This document shows, in pieces, positions 1 to 5,173 of a DNA stretch of 12,565 bases (positions are counted from its first letter, which is position 1; each line of letters begins with the position of its first letter). The translations under genes were made by a program, and so were the position numbers. Under the pieces are notes generated by a model, which saw only the letters and a list, made by a program, of their open reading frames with translations, was not told the origin of the DNA and searched no databases. The stretch is from an uncultured Moraxella sp. (GTDB lineage: Bacteria > Pseudomonadota > Gammaproteobacteria > Pseudomonadales > Moraxellaceae): assembly GCA_937975585.1 (NCBI GenBank), contig CALJUC010000273.1, forward strand, positions 1 through 12,565, in the 5' to 3' direction.

Positions 1-606
1 CCACACGGGTGCGTGGATTGAAACAATCCAGACATTCAGCAGGATATGTATGGTATTGTCGCACCCCACACGGGTGCGTGGATTGAAACTGGATGATCAA
101 AAGCCAGCCAGAAAAATACTCATGTCGCACCCCACACGGGTGCGTGGATTGAAACAACCGCTACCGCAGGGTCAGATTGAGAAATTAGTCGCACCCCACA
201 CGGGTGCGTGGATTGAAACTTAGCTACAAGGCTAAAGAACAGGGTATGAGCGTCGCACCCCACACGGGTGCGTGGATTGAAACTTCAACCGATAGATGGA
301 TGGTCGCATTATTGAGTCGCACCCCACACGGGTGCGTGGATTGAAACAGCTTCAAGTTTGGCAAGTACACGCTGTTCAGCGTCGCACCCCACACGGGTGC
401 GTGGATTGAAACAAGCACTGCATCTAGCTGATTAAAGGTTGCCTCGTCGCACCCCACACGGGTGCGTGGATTGAAACACTCTCTTGGTATTGGTTTGAGT
501 CAAGTGGTGGTCGCACCCCACACGGGTGCGTGGATTGAAACTTTTAAAGATTTGATTATCCATAAGCATACCTTGTCGCACCCCACACGGGTGCGTGGAT
601 TGAAAC
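1..606 (+). CRISPR. Type I-C-like CRISPR array, trailer end
   Basis: Nine complete identical 32-bp repeats start at 58, 124, 188, 252, 316, 381, 446, 510 and 575; a tenth is cut by the window start and leaves its last 24 bases (1-24). Each repeat begins GTCGCACC, carries a short GC-rich palindrome (CACCCCACACGGGTG) and ends GGATTGAAAC, the pattern of type I-C repeats processed by Cas5d. Nine spacers of 32-34 bp lie at 25-57, 90-123, 156-187, 220-251, 284-315, 348-380, 413-445, 478-509 and 542-574. By the convention that GAAAC is the 3' end, the array is transcribed left to right, and the leader and cas genes would lie beyond the left edge. The last repeat (575-606) is not degenerate, which is unusual for a true array end. 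I see no second copy of any spacer in the window. Spacer 1 has an open frame resembling a P2-type portal motif. Confidence 0.97.
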
Positions 607-607
607 A

Positions 608-1180
608 TCAGAAAACCACACTAGCTTTGCGCATCGTTTGGTATTTGATAGCCGTGGTCTTTTTGCTCAGATAGCGTTGAACGCCACGAGGGAATGCGTC
701 GATTTGCTTTTTATCATCTTTCGATGGCTCAAACGCTGTCCAGTCGCTAGATAAGTCAAAAGGTCGGGTAAAGTATTCGTCATACTCAACACGGATAAAT
801 TGACCGTTAAATATGCCGTCAAACTTCATAACAGTGAGCATGGCATTGGGGTCACGGTTTTTTGTCATGCCATCTTCAAAATGTAGCTTTAAGCGGTTTG
901 GTTGATCGGTCTTATCCCAACGTCCGCCCGATAAGTCCATAAACTCAGTAAACTTCTCGGTTAACTGCGCATTGATTTTCTTGTTAGCGTGCGGCAACCA
1001 CTTTCCATTTTTTTTCACAAAAAACTCTTTTGGCGCGGTTTTGTTGGTGATGGTTTTAATGGCATAGTGGGTCTCTTGACCATTGCCGCTGTCTGCGATT
1101 AGGACTGCGCCAAAGTAGCAAAAAAAAGTTTCTGGATTTACTACTTTGCGCACCTGCTCAATATCGATTCTGATATTCAT
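608..1180 (-). CDS. Hypothetical protein, 190 aa
   Basis: I do not recognise this protein. It is soluble-looking, rich in charged and aromatic residues, without a signal peptide or membrane segment. The start is supported by AAGGAATAAGCC just before the ATG, and this ribosome site lies inside the end of the preceding 62-aa gene, so the two are probably coupled. The gene ends in a TGA at 608-610, one base after the last CRISPR repeat (ends 606). The final eight or so residues (about MRKASVVF) are encoded by the ~33 bp next to the array, so the natural C-terminus may differ if that junction is a rearrangement or a chimera. It is last in a minus-strand cluster of four genes. Confidence 0.75.
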   Translation of the reverse strand: MNIRIDIEQVRKVVNPETFFCYFGAVLIADSGNGQETHYAIKTITNKTAPKEFFVKKNGKWLPHANKKINAQLTEKFTEFMDLSGGRWDKTDQPNRLKLHFEDGMTKNRDPNAMLTVMKFDGIFNGQFIRVEYDEYFTRPFDLSSDWTAFEPSKDDKKQIDAFPRGVQRYLSKKTTAIKYQTMRKASVVF

Positions 1181-1183
1181 GGC

Positions 1184-1372
1184 TTATTCCTTATTCCAGT
1201 GAGCCTGGATATCAGCTTTGTGGCTGTTGATATACGATTGCTCGCCTTGCGCTTGTCTATCCCATGCCGTAACAATGCCATGACCGACAAATTTACCCAC
1301 GGCCAAAAAAGCCAAGATGCACAGCACAGCGAAGGCAAATTTGCCCAATACGATGAAAAGTTTATCTTTCAT
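1184..1372 (-). CDS. Small single-pass membrane protein, 62 aa
   Basis: The product has a short basic N-terminus (MKDK), one hydrophobic helix over about residues 5-32, and a hydrophilic tail of about 30 residues. By the positive-inside rule the tail would face the periplasm. The start ATG overlaps the TGA of the upstream 65-aa gene (ATGA at 1369-1372), so the two are translationally coupled. The function is not recognisable: small one-helix proteins in phage accessory clusters include exclusion, holin-like and filamentous-phage minor proteins, and nothing here separates these options. Confidence 0.7.
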   Translation of the reverse strand: MKDKLFIVLGKFAFAVLCILAFLAVGKFVGHGIVTAWDRQAQGEQSYINSHKADIQAHWNKE

Positions 1373-1566
1373 GCGGCAGACTCCTCTTTGATTTCGACAA
1401 CCTTGCTAATTGAAATATCGATACCATCTTTGCAGGCATCCCAACGTACCGCGCCGCGCGCTGCCGTGGGGTTAAATGCTTCGACTTGGGCGCTTAAAAG
1501 CGTTTTTGGATATCGTGCGTCACGATAAAACACTTCAAATTTGCGTGTTTTTGGTTTTTGTGCCAT
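1369..1566 (-). CDS. Hypothetical protein, 65 aa
   Basis: A small soluble protein with a basic start (MAQKPKTRKFEVFYRD) and an acidic C-terminus (VVEIKEESAA). The predicted pattern is strand-rich. The ribosome site AAGGAG lies about 10 bases before the ATG. The gene sits between an inverted repeat (1594-1627) and the coupled membrane-protein gene. I cannot assign a family. Confidence 0.7.
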   Translation of the reverse strand: MAQKPKTRKFEVFYRDARYPKTLLSAQVEAFNPTAARGAVRWDACKDGIDISISKVVEIKEESAA

Positions 1567-1593
1567 AATTTGATTACTCCTTATAAGTTGAGT

Positions 1594-1631
1594 AAAGCCC
1601 TGTAACCGTCCAAAGTTGCAGGGCTTTTTTT
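1594..1631 (+). terminator. Strong plus-strand intrinsic terminator
   Basis: AAAGCCCTG (1594-1602) pairs with CAGGGCTTT (1619-1627). The stem extends inward by TAAC/GTTG for about 13 pairs with one G-U, and an eight-base loop remains. Seven T residues (1625-1631) follow on the plus strand; on the minus strand only TTT follows. It would therefore stop plus-strand transcription well, although no plus-strand gene lies upstream except the CRISPR array. On the minus strand it may act as a partial attenuator between the 46-aa and 65-aa genes. Confidence 0.75.
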
Positions 1632-1634
1632 GTT

Positions 1635-1775
1635 TTACATTTCACAAACTTCGGTTATTTCAAAGTCGCCATAGATGTGAGCAAATAATTCAACTGCTTT
1701 ATGCTCACTTATTGCTTTGATTGATGCGGATTTTTCACTATCATCAGAATCAATAAATACGATTGCAAATTCCAT
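1635..1775 (-). CDS. Hypothetical small acidic protein, 46 aa
   Basis: An open frame from ATG (1773-1775) to TAA (1635-1637) encodes a 46-residue acidic protein starting MEFAIVFIDSDDSEK and ending DFEITEVCEM. It has a good ribosome site (GAGGTG, about 6 bases before the ATG). It is the first gene of the minus-strand cluster, about 155 bases downstream of a plausible promoter at 1938-1966. Function unknown. The strong ribosome site and the position directly after the divergent control region make it credible despite its size. Confidence 0.6.
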   Translation of the reverse strand: MEFAIVFIDSDDSEKSASIKAISEHKAVELFAHIYGDFEITEVCEM

Positions 1776-1807
1776 AATTTCACCTCGTTGAGTTGTGTTA
1801 ATACAGC

Positions 1808-1835
1808 ACTAGCAACTCATACCGACTTTGCTAGT
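1808..1835. repeat. 8-bp perfect inverted repeat
   Basis: ACTAGCAA (1808-1815) and TTGCTAGT (1828-1835) form a perfect 8-bp inverted repeat around a 12-base centre, inside the long untranslated leader of the minus-strand cluster. It is followed by a second small hairpin, GCGGT (1851-1855) with ACCGC (1863-1867). Either could be an RNA leader structure or a protein-binding site; no T tract follows, so these are not terminators. The 1776-1937 stretch holds no convincing gene. Confidence 0.45.
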
Positions 1836-1937
1836 AATTTATTAACTTGTGCGGTTCTCTGCACCGCGTTACAGGTTCTTAAGTTTTTATTGAATTTCGC
1901 TAGTTCGTCACTTTGCGTTATTGCTTGGTATGTGCTT

Positions 1938-1966
1938 ATTATGCAACATTGCATTAATCAATGCAA
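1938..1966 (-). promoter_or_regulatory. Leftward promoter with embedded palindromic operator
   Basis: On the minus strand TTGCAT (plus 1961-1966) and CATAAT (plus 1938-1943) are separated by 17 bp, a good sigma-70 arrangement pointing at the 46-aa gene. The palindrome TTGCATTAATCAATGCAA (1949-1966) covers the -35 box and most of the spacer, so a protein bound there would block the promoter. Confidence 0.6.
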
Positions 1967-1972
1967 GCACTT

Positions 1973-1992
1973 TTTGCATTAAATTATGCAAA
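1973..1992. promoter_or_regulatory. Central TTGCAT palindrome (operator)
   Basis: TTTGCATTAAATTATGCAAA is a near-perfect 20-bp palindrome with the same half site as the operators at 1949-1966 and 2021-2036. It lies between the two divergent promoters, as the middle site of a three-operator switch would. The likely ligand is the HTH protein encoded at 2070-2306 (inference). Confidence 0.6.
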
Positions 1993-2013
1993 TATTCACC
2001 AGTGAAAAAATAC

Positions 2014-2041
2014 TTGTATTAATGCAAATTTGCATTATAAT
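2014..2041 (+). promoter_or_regulatory. Rightward promoter with embedded operator
   Basis: TTGTAT (2014-2019) and a perfect TATAAT (2036-2041) are 16 bp apart and precede the HTH gene at 2070. The perfect 16-bp palindrome AATGCAAATTTGCATT (2021-2036) fills the spacer exactly. This is a classic autorepressed phage-type promoter. Confidence 0.72.
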
Positions 2042-2069
2042 AGTAAATGTTACATTAAAAGAGGTTTTT

Positions 2070-2306
2070 ATGAGTCCACAACAAATGATTTTATCGTTAC
2101 TCGATAAAAAAATCACCCAAGAGCAAATTGCGAAATATGTAGGTGTTGACCAGTCAACAATCTCACGTTATGCAAAAGGTCAAAACCCAACTTGGCATAT
2201 CGCCGAGAAAATCAAAGAAGCTTTTGAGAAATTATCAAAAGTTGAAGCAACAAAAACCCTACTAGCACGAACTGGTAGGGCTTCAATCAAAACTACAAAC
2301 AGATAG
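2070..2306 (+). CDS. Small Cro/XRE-type HTH regulator, 78 aa
   Basis: This is a DNA-binding protein of the Cro/CI fold. The helix-turn-helix spans about residues 16-37 (TQEQIAKYVGVDQSTISRYAKG), with the recognition helix at DQSTISRYAKG. The ATG at 2070 is chosen because GAGG lies just before it; an upstream in-frame start would run through the promoter and its operator. It probably binds the three TTGCAT palindromes upstream and controls both itself and the leftward cluster (inference from position and symmetry). The last ~20 residues (KTLLARTGRASIKTTNR) are encoded by a hairpin at 2257-2280 and look like a C-terminal extension rather than part of the fold. Confidence 0.85.
   Translation: MSPQQMILSLLDKKITQEQIAKYVGVDQSTISRYAKGQNPTWHIAEKIKEAFEKLSKVEATKTLLARTGRASIKTTNR
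2257..2280 (+). promoter_or_regulatory. Hairpin in the leader of the Rha-type gene
   Basis: CCCTACTAG (2257-2265) pairs with CTGGTAGGG (2272-2280), nine pairs with one G-U and a six-base loop. It is followed by CTTCAATCAAAACTACAAACAGATAGG, which is unstructured, and then the ATG at 2318. A similar hairpin followed by GCTTCAA precedes the BRO gene (2718-2753), so this may be a recurrent structured leader. No T tract follows, which argues against a terminator. Confidence 0.45.
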
Positions 2307-2317
2307 GTAATTTTACC

Positions 2318-2554
2318 ATGCAATTAGCTGAAATTCAAACCAACAAAACGATGAGTAGCCGAGAAATCGCTACTTTGTGCGAAAAAGAACATAAGAATGT
2401 TATTCGTGATATTCGCAATATGTTGGATAGTTTAGATGACTCACTTTTGAGCCATGAATATTATCAAATACTTACGGATGAAAGACGCGCTGTTATAGCA
2501 CGTCCACACAGTGTGATTGTGCAAAATATAGCCAATAATCGCAGTTTCCTTTGA
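2318..2554 (+). CDS. Truncated Rha-family phage regulatory protein, 78 aa
   Basis: Residues 12-57 (MSSREIATLCEKEHKNVIRDIRN, then the segment to YYQILTDER) match the N-terminal domain of the phage Rha (pRha) family, a DNA-binding regulator often found near antirepressors. Normal family members continue with a conserved segment after the TDERG-type motif; here the sequence diverges (RRAVIARPHSVIVQNI) and stops, so this is a truncated or recombined copy. Translation would start at the ATG at 2318 with AGATAGG upstream. The stop TGA (2552-2554) overlaps the only possible start (TTG 2551) of the Arc-like remnant that follows. Activity is uncertain. Confidence 0.7.
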   Translation: MQLAEIQTNKTMSSREIATLCEKEHKNVIRDIRNMLDSLDDSLLSHEYYQILTDERRAVIARPHSVIVQNIANNRSFL

Positions 2555-2691
2555 GACTGCCCGAAGATTTAAAGGCGTGGTTAAAAAACCAAGCTGAAAT
2601 TAATTTTCGTTCAATTAATGCTGAAATTAACTATCAACTTGCTAACGCAAAAATATTAGCAACTTCACAAAAGGAAAAAGAAAATGCCTAG
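2551..2691 (+). pseudogene. Arc-type ribbon-helix-helix remnant
   Basis: From TTG at 2551 the frame encodes RLPEDLKAWLKNQAEINF followed by RSINAEINYQLANAKI and ends at TAG (2689-2691), 46 residues. This is the Arc family pattern: a short beta strand, then an amphipathic helix, the turn RSINAEI, then a second helix. The codons just before TTG (2539-2550) read SQFP, which also fits the Arc beta strand, yet a TAA lies at 2536-2538. The original 5' end therefore seems lost, and the gene is either decayed or rescued by a TTG start coupled to the stop of the Rha-like gene (TTGA). Confidence 0.6.
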
Positions 2692-2809
2692 AACGCTTGA
2701 AGCTTTAGGCAATAAAAAAGCAGACACCGTCCACCAAGATGAAATGTCTGCTTCAAATACCAAACCAAATCAAACTCACAAAGGAGCGATTCAGCATGAA
2801 CCAGTATAA
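2684..2809 (+). CDS. Possible 41-aa leader ORF
   Basis: An ATG at 2684 with a purine-rich AAGGAAAAAGAAA upstream opens a 41-codon frame (start MPRTLEALGNKKADTV) ending TAA at 2807-2809. It overlaps the end of the Arc remnant and the start of the BRO gene (ATG 2796), and it runs through a perfect hairpin. The composition is not protein-like in any clear way, and the RNA structure alone may explain the conservation of this stretch. It may be a leader peptide or spurious. Confidence 0.25.
   Translation: MPRTLEALGNKKADTVHQDEMSASNTKPNQTHKGAIQHEPV
2718..2753 (+). promoter_or_regulatory. Perfect 9-bp hairpin in the BRO-gene leader
   Basis: AAGCAGACA (2718-2726) pairs perfectly with TGTCTGCTT (2745-2753) around an 18-base loop. 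It is followed by CAAATACC and a C/A-rich unstructured stretch up to AAAGGAG and the ATG at 2796. It resembles the hairpin-plus-CTTCAA leader before the Rha-type gene. Confidence 0.45.
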
Positions 2810-3635
2810 CACCAATCACCAAAATCCCCAAAACAAAGGTGATAATCACCAATTAGCCACCTTCAATTTTGAAAATAACAATGTTCGTATTTTCCAAGAC
2901 GAAAACGGACAACCATTATTTGTCGCCAAAGACGTAGCCACCATCTTGGGTTACAAAGATACCGTTAGTGCTATTAAGCAATTTTGCAAGGGGGTGGTAA
3001 AACACCACCCCCTTATCACCAATGGTGGCAATCAAAATGTACGGGTGATTTACGAACCAGACCTATACCGTTTGACCTTTGGCAGCAAGTTAGAAAGTGC
3101 AGTCCGTTTCCAAAATTGGGTGTTTGAAGAAGTTCTACCTACCATCCGCAAAACGGGGCAGTATCAAGCAACACCTGCCACAACATCATCGCCTATCAAA
3201 CAATACACCGATGAAGACCTGCAACACCTGAAGGAAGTCTATAAAATCCCAGAACTTGCCAAAGTGTTAGGATTGAGCGAAGAACAAACCATTCACCGCC
3301 TCTATCAAAGCTACCCAAAAGTAGCAGGTCAGTCCAACCCATCACCATTGATTGATTCACAGACCCAGCAACTACTCAACCAGTTTTGGCAAGTCGTCAG
3401 TCAGATGAACATCGACCAAATCAACCATGCCAAAAACCCAAACATTCTAGCCATCAATTTGCCAGAGCTATACAACCAATTGGGCGAACAACTCCCCCAA
3501 AGACGCACCATGCTCCAAGCATTGAAACATAGCATATTACCTAAGTTTCAGACCAACAATCAGAGTGTAAATAGTGCCATTACCAACAACACCAAGAAAT
3601 GCTGGGTATTTGTGGTAAATCAGGGGGACGCATAA
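2796..3635 (+). CDS. BRO-N domain antirepressor-like protein, 279 aa
   Basis: Residues about 23-123 form a BRO N-terminal domain as in phage antirepressors: FVAKDVATILGY near residue 42-53, then KGVVKHHPLITNGG, EPDLYRLTFGSKLESA and FQNWVFEEVLPTIRKTG. In phages such proteins bind DNA or the repressor and favour lytic growth. The ATG at 2796 is chosen because AAAGGAG lies about 10 bases upstream. The middle (about 135-165) carries a possible second HTH (IPELAKVLGLSEEQTI). The C-terminus (about 220-271, INLPELYNQ to KCWVF) resembles the C-terminal end of the primase-helicase in this window, so the protein is modular. The stop overlaps the next start (TAATG). A perfect hairpin lies inside the coding region at 2990-3012. 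Confidence 0.88.
   Translation: MNQYNTNHQNPQNKGDNHQLATFNFENNNVRIFQDENGQPLFVAKDVATILGYKDTVSAIKQFCKGVVKHHPLITNGGNQNVRVIYEPDLYRLTFGSKLESAVRFQNWVFEEVLPTIRKTGQYQATPATTSSPIKQYTDEDLQHLKEVYKIPELAKVLGLSEEQTIHRLYQSYPKVAGQSNPSPLIDSQTQQLLNQFWQVVSQMNIDQINHAKNPNILAINLPELYNQLGEQLPQRRTMLQALKHSILPKFQTNNQSVNSAITNNTKKCWVFVVNQGDA
2990..3012. repeat. Perfect GC-rich hairpin inside the BRO gene
   Basis: GGGGGTGGT (2990-2998) and ACCACCCCC (3004-3012) form a perfect nine-pair GC-rich stem around AAAAC. It encodes KGVVKHHPL of the BRO-N domain, a conserved part of the family, so codon choice rather than new protein sequence makes the palindrome. No T tract follows. Confidence 0.6.
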
Positions 3636-3820
3636 TGTCAGAGGAAACCTTAGCCCTAATCAACCGTTTTAAAGCTTACCTTGCTCACGACCAATACAAC
3701 CGTGACAAACGCACCATGATGGACGGCTATTTGATGGCACTCCAGCATCAACGTCTGATTGACCCGTGGCAAGCCTATGCCGTGATTCAGCAATACGAAA
3801 AGGAGCTTGCCAATGTCTAA
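3635..3820 (+). CDS. Hypothetical protein, 61 aa
   Basis: A small helical protein beginning MSEETLALINRFKAYLAHDQ. The start at 3635 overlaps the TAA of the BRO gene (TAATG) and GGGGGA lies upstream; a longer in-frame start at 3599 has no ribosome site. It shares charged helices and an end of the form QAYAVIQQYEKELANV. I do not recognise a family. It sits in a tight, coupled operon with the BRO gene and the next two genes. Confidence 0.7.
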   Translation: MSEETLALINRFKAYLAHDQYNRDKRTMMDGYLMALQHQRLIDPWQAYAVIQQYEKELANV

Positions 3821-4205
3821 GCTCCCCATCAAACGAGCCTTAATCAACGGTAAACGGCGTTTTGTCGTTTACCTGTTTGACCTTGTTGACCACCTCGAAG
3901 AGCTGACCGATTACGACAAATCCTGTCGTGATGAATTGGTTGAGACCTTGAAAGATATGATTAAAGAGGGTAAATTTAGGGACAACATCGACTGGACGTA
4001 CAACGCCAAACGACATGAAATTGCCTTAACCTTAAGCTCAACCCAAATACTACTAGCCAGATACGCAGACCTGATGTCACAAAAAGCGACGGCGACCCAA
4101 TCAAACACAGAGCAACCAACGACGGCACAATCAAACGATCTAAACAAAATTGTCTGGGATGTTATCCACCGAATCACCGATTTTATACAAGGAATTAAAT
4201 CATGA
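3813..4205 (+). CDS. Hypothetical protein, 130 aa
   Basis: The start is ATG 3813, with AAAAGGAG eight bases upstream, inside the end of the previous gene. The N-terminal ~85 residues look like a compact mixed fold (KRRFVVYLFDLVDHLEEL, then acidic helices and a segment IDWTYNAKRHEIALTLSS). A polar linker rich in Q, T and S (about residues 90-108) joins this to a short C-terminal helix (KIVWDVIHRITDFIQGI). No family recognised. Its end overlaps the next gene as ATGA. Confidence 0.75.
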   Translation: MSKLPIKRALINGKRRFVVYLFDLVDHLEELTDYDKSCRDELVETLKDMIKEGKFRDNIDWTYNAKRHEIALTLSSTQILLARYADLMSQKATATQSNTEQPTTAQSNDLNKIVWDVIHRITDFIQGIKS

Positions 4206-4450
4206 CCCAGCAATTACACACCGTAAGTCACGAGCTTAACCGCATCACTAATTACACCGCCGTCATGGCAAAACTGGCAAACCAAGGCTCAAAGGCGGAT
4301 ATTGACACCGCCCAACTACAAGCCATCTTTGCCGACATTGCCAACGTCACAGGTTTAGCATATGCAGAAATTCAATCTATCATTAACGATGATTGCCCAT
4401 TCGTCAATAATTATGATAAGCCACCAATGCCATCTCAAACAGGCAACTAA
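4202..4450 (+). CDS. Hypothetical protein, 82 aa
   Basis: The start overlaps the preceding stop (ATGA at 4202-4205). The product is mostly helical and acidic toward the end; nothing in it suggests a membrane segment, a zinc site or an HTH. It is the last gene of the BRO operon, directly before a bidirectional terminator. Function unknown. Confidence 0.7.
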   Translation: MTQQLHTVSHELNRITNYTAVMAKLANQGSKADIDTAQLQAIFADIANVTGLAYAEIQSIINDDCPFVNNYDKPPMPSQTGN

Positions 4451-4467
4451 ATAGTTAGTTCCGGAAA

Positions 4468-4496
4468 AACCCTTGTCACCTGACAGGGGTTTTTTT
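4468..4496. terminator. Bidirectional intrinsic terminator
   Basis: AACCCTTGTC (4468-4477) pairs with GACAGGGGTT (4482-4491), ten pairs with one G-U and loop ACCT. Seven T residues follow on the plus strand and GGGTTTTT on the minus strand. It lies between two convergent genes, ending the BRO operon and the XRE repressor gene; the repressor's stop codon (4495-4497) is within the T run. Confidence 0.88.
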
Positions 4497-4818
4497 ACAA
4501 CAGTGACTTCGCCATTTTCATAAGTCGCTCACGGTCATCAACGCCAAGCCCACGATAAATTTCCAGCCATTCGTTCTCGTCTGGAGGCAACACAACCGCC
4601 CCACCTTCGACCCGTTGACCGGTCACCACATAACCTACGTCATAGCCCAAACCCCCTAACTTGAGCAAAAATTCAAGGTCAGGTGAACGCTTACCTGTTT
4701 CATAGTTGGAAAGCGTGGCAATAGCGACATCAATCGATTTTAATACATCCGTTTGTTTCAAGCCGAGTCGCAATCTTTCGGAGCGTAGTCGCTCACTTAT
4801 AATTTCGTTGTTTAACAT
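4495..4818 (-). CDS. XRE-family phage repressor, 107 aa
   Basis: The N-terminal half is a Cro/CI helix-turn-helix (about residues 7-60: LRSERLRLGLKQTDV, then IDVAIATLSNYETGKRSPDL), followed by GGLGYDVGYVVTGQRV, which is common in small phage repressors. The short C-terminal helical part (ENEWLEIYRGLGVDDRERLM) is probably a dimerisation region; there is no LexA-type protease domain, so induction would not be by self-cleavage. Translation starts at ATG 4816-4818 with AAGG upstream. It faces away from the early operon at 4946 and probably represses that operon, as P2 C does (inference from position). Confidence 0.88.
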   Translation of the reverse strand: MLNNEIISERLRSERLRLGLKQTDVLKSIDVAIATLSNYETGKRSPDLEFLLKLGGLGYDVGYVVTGQRVEGGAVVLPPDENEWLEIYRGLGVDDRERLMKMAKSLL

Positions 4819-4860
4819 TTTTATAAATACCTTATTGACTTAAACATTTTTATAAGTCAA
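4814..4860. promoter_or_regulatory. Operator region of the lysogeny switch
   Basis: The 13-bp direct repeat AACATTTTTATAA occurs at 4814-4826 and 4843-4855, 29 bp apart. The second copy is embedded in the inverted repeat TTGACTTA (4835-4842) and TAAGTCAA (4853-4860). A leftward -10 TATAAA (plus 4849-4854) with a TTTAAC (plus 4871-4876) 16 bp before it would serve the repressor gene. The first repeat overlaps the repressor start codon. The rightward promoter is less clear. This is the expected target of the XRE repressor and the RHH protein. Confidence 0.55.
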
Positions 4861-4945
4861 AATAAACCTTGTTAAATTGTTAAAAATCTAGCAAAAACAT
4901 TTTAACACCTTTTCCAACCAACCCTTTATAAAAAGGACAATCACG

Positions 4946-5173
4946 ATGACAACCAAAATGTTGGCGGTGCGTACCCCTGAAAGCATGCACACCTACCTCA
5001 AAGTCACAGCCTACAAAAAAGGCTCAAGCATTCAAGAATTGGTCAATGAGATATTAGCTGACCATCAAGCAAAAGACCCAGAATACCAAGGCTCTCTTAA
5101 TGACTTGGTCACTGACTCCCTTACCGCATTGGCATCCATCACCCAAGATGGGGAGGTGTCTCGTGGCGTATAA
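4946..5173 (+). CDS. Ribbon-helix-helix-type regulator, 75 aa
   Basis: The first 40 residues (MLAVRTPESMHTYLKVTAYK, then KGSSIQELVNEILADH) fit a ribbon-helix-helix fold: a short strand with polar residues, helix, GSS turn, second helix. It is first in the rightward early operon, opposite the repressor, where P2-like phages carry Cox or Apl; a role as a second regulator or excision factor is possible but not shown. The ribosome site AAAAAGGACAATCACG is nearly identical to that of the primase gene. The stop overlaps the next gene. Confidence 0.7.
   Translation: MTTKMLAVRTPESMHTYLKVTAYKKGSSIQELVNEILADHQAKDPEYQGSLNDLVTDSLTALASITQDGEVSRGV

Noticed and set aside
224..674. Open frames across the CRISPR array on both strands
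   Set aside because: They consist of translated repeats and spacers, with no ribosome sites.
608..1180. Possible identity with the 190-aa Moraxella anti-CRISPR AcrIC1
   Set aside because: Only the length agrees; the sequence as I remember it is different, so length alone is no evidence.
1788..1982. Short plus-strand frame of 64 codons
   Set aside because: It runs through the leftward promoter and leader repeats, and its sequence is not protein-like.
2543..2556. CTTTGA at the end of the Rha-type gene, similar to the RF2 +1 frameshift site
   Set aside because: A +1 shift there does not enter the Arc-like frame, which would need -1, and no slippery heptamer or upstream Shine-Dalgarno-like stimulator is seen.
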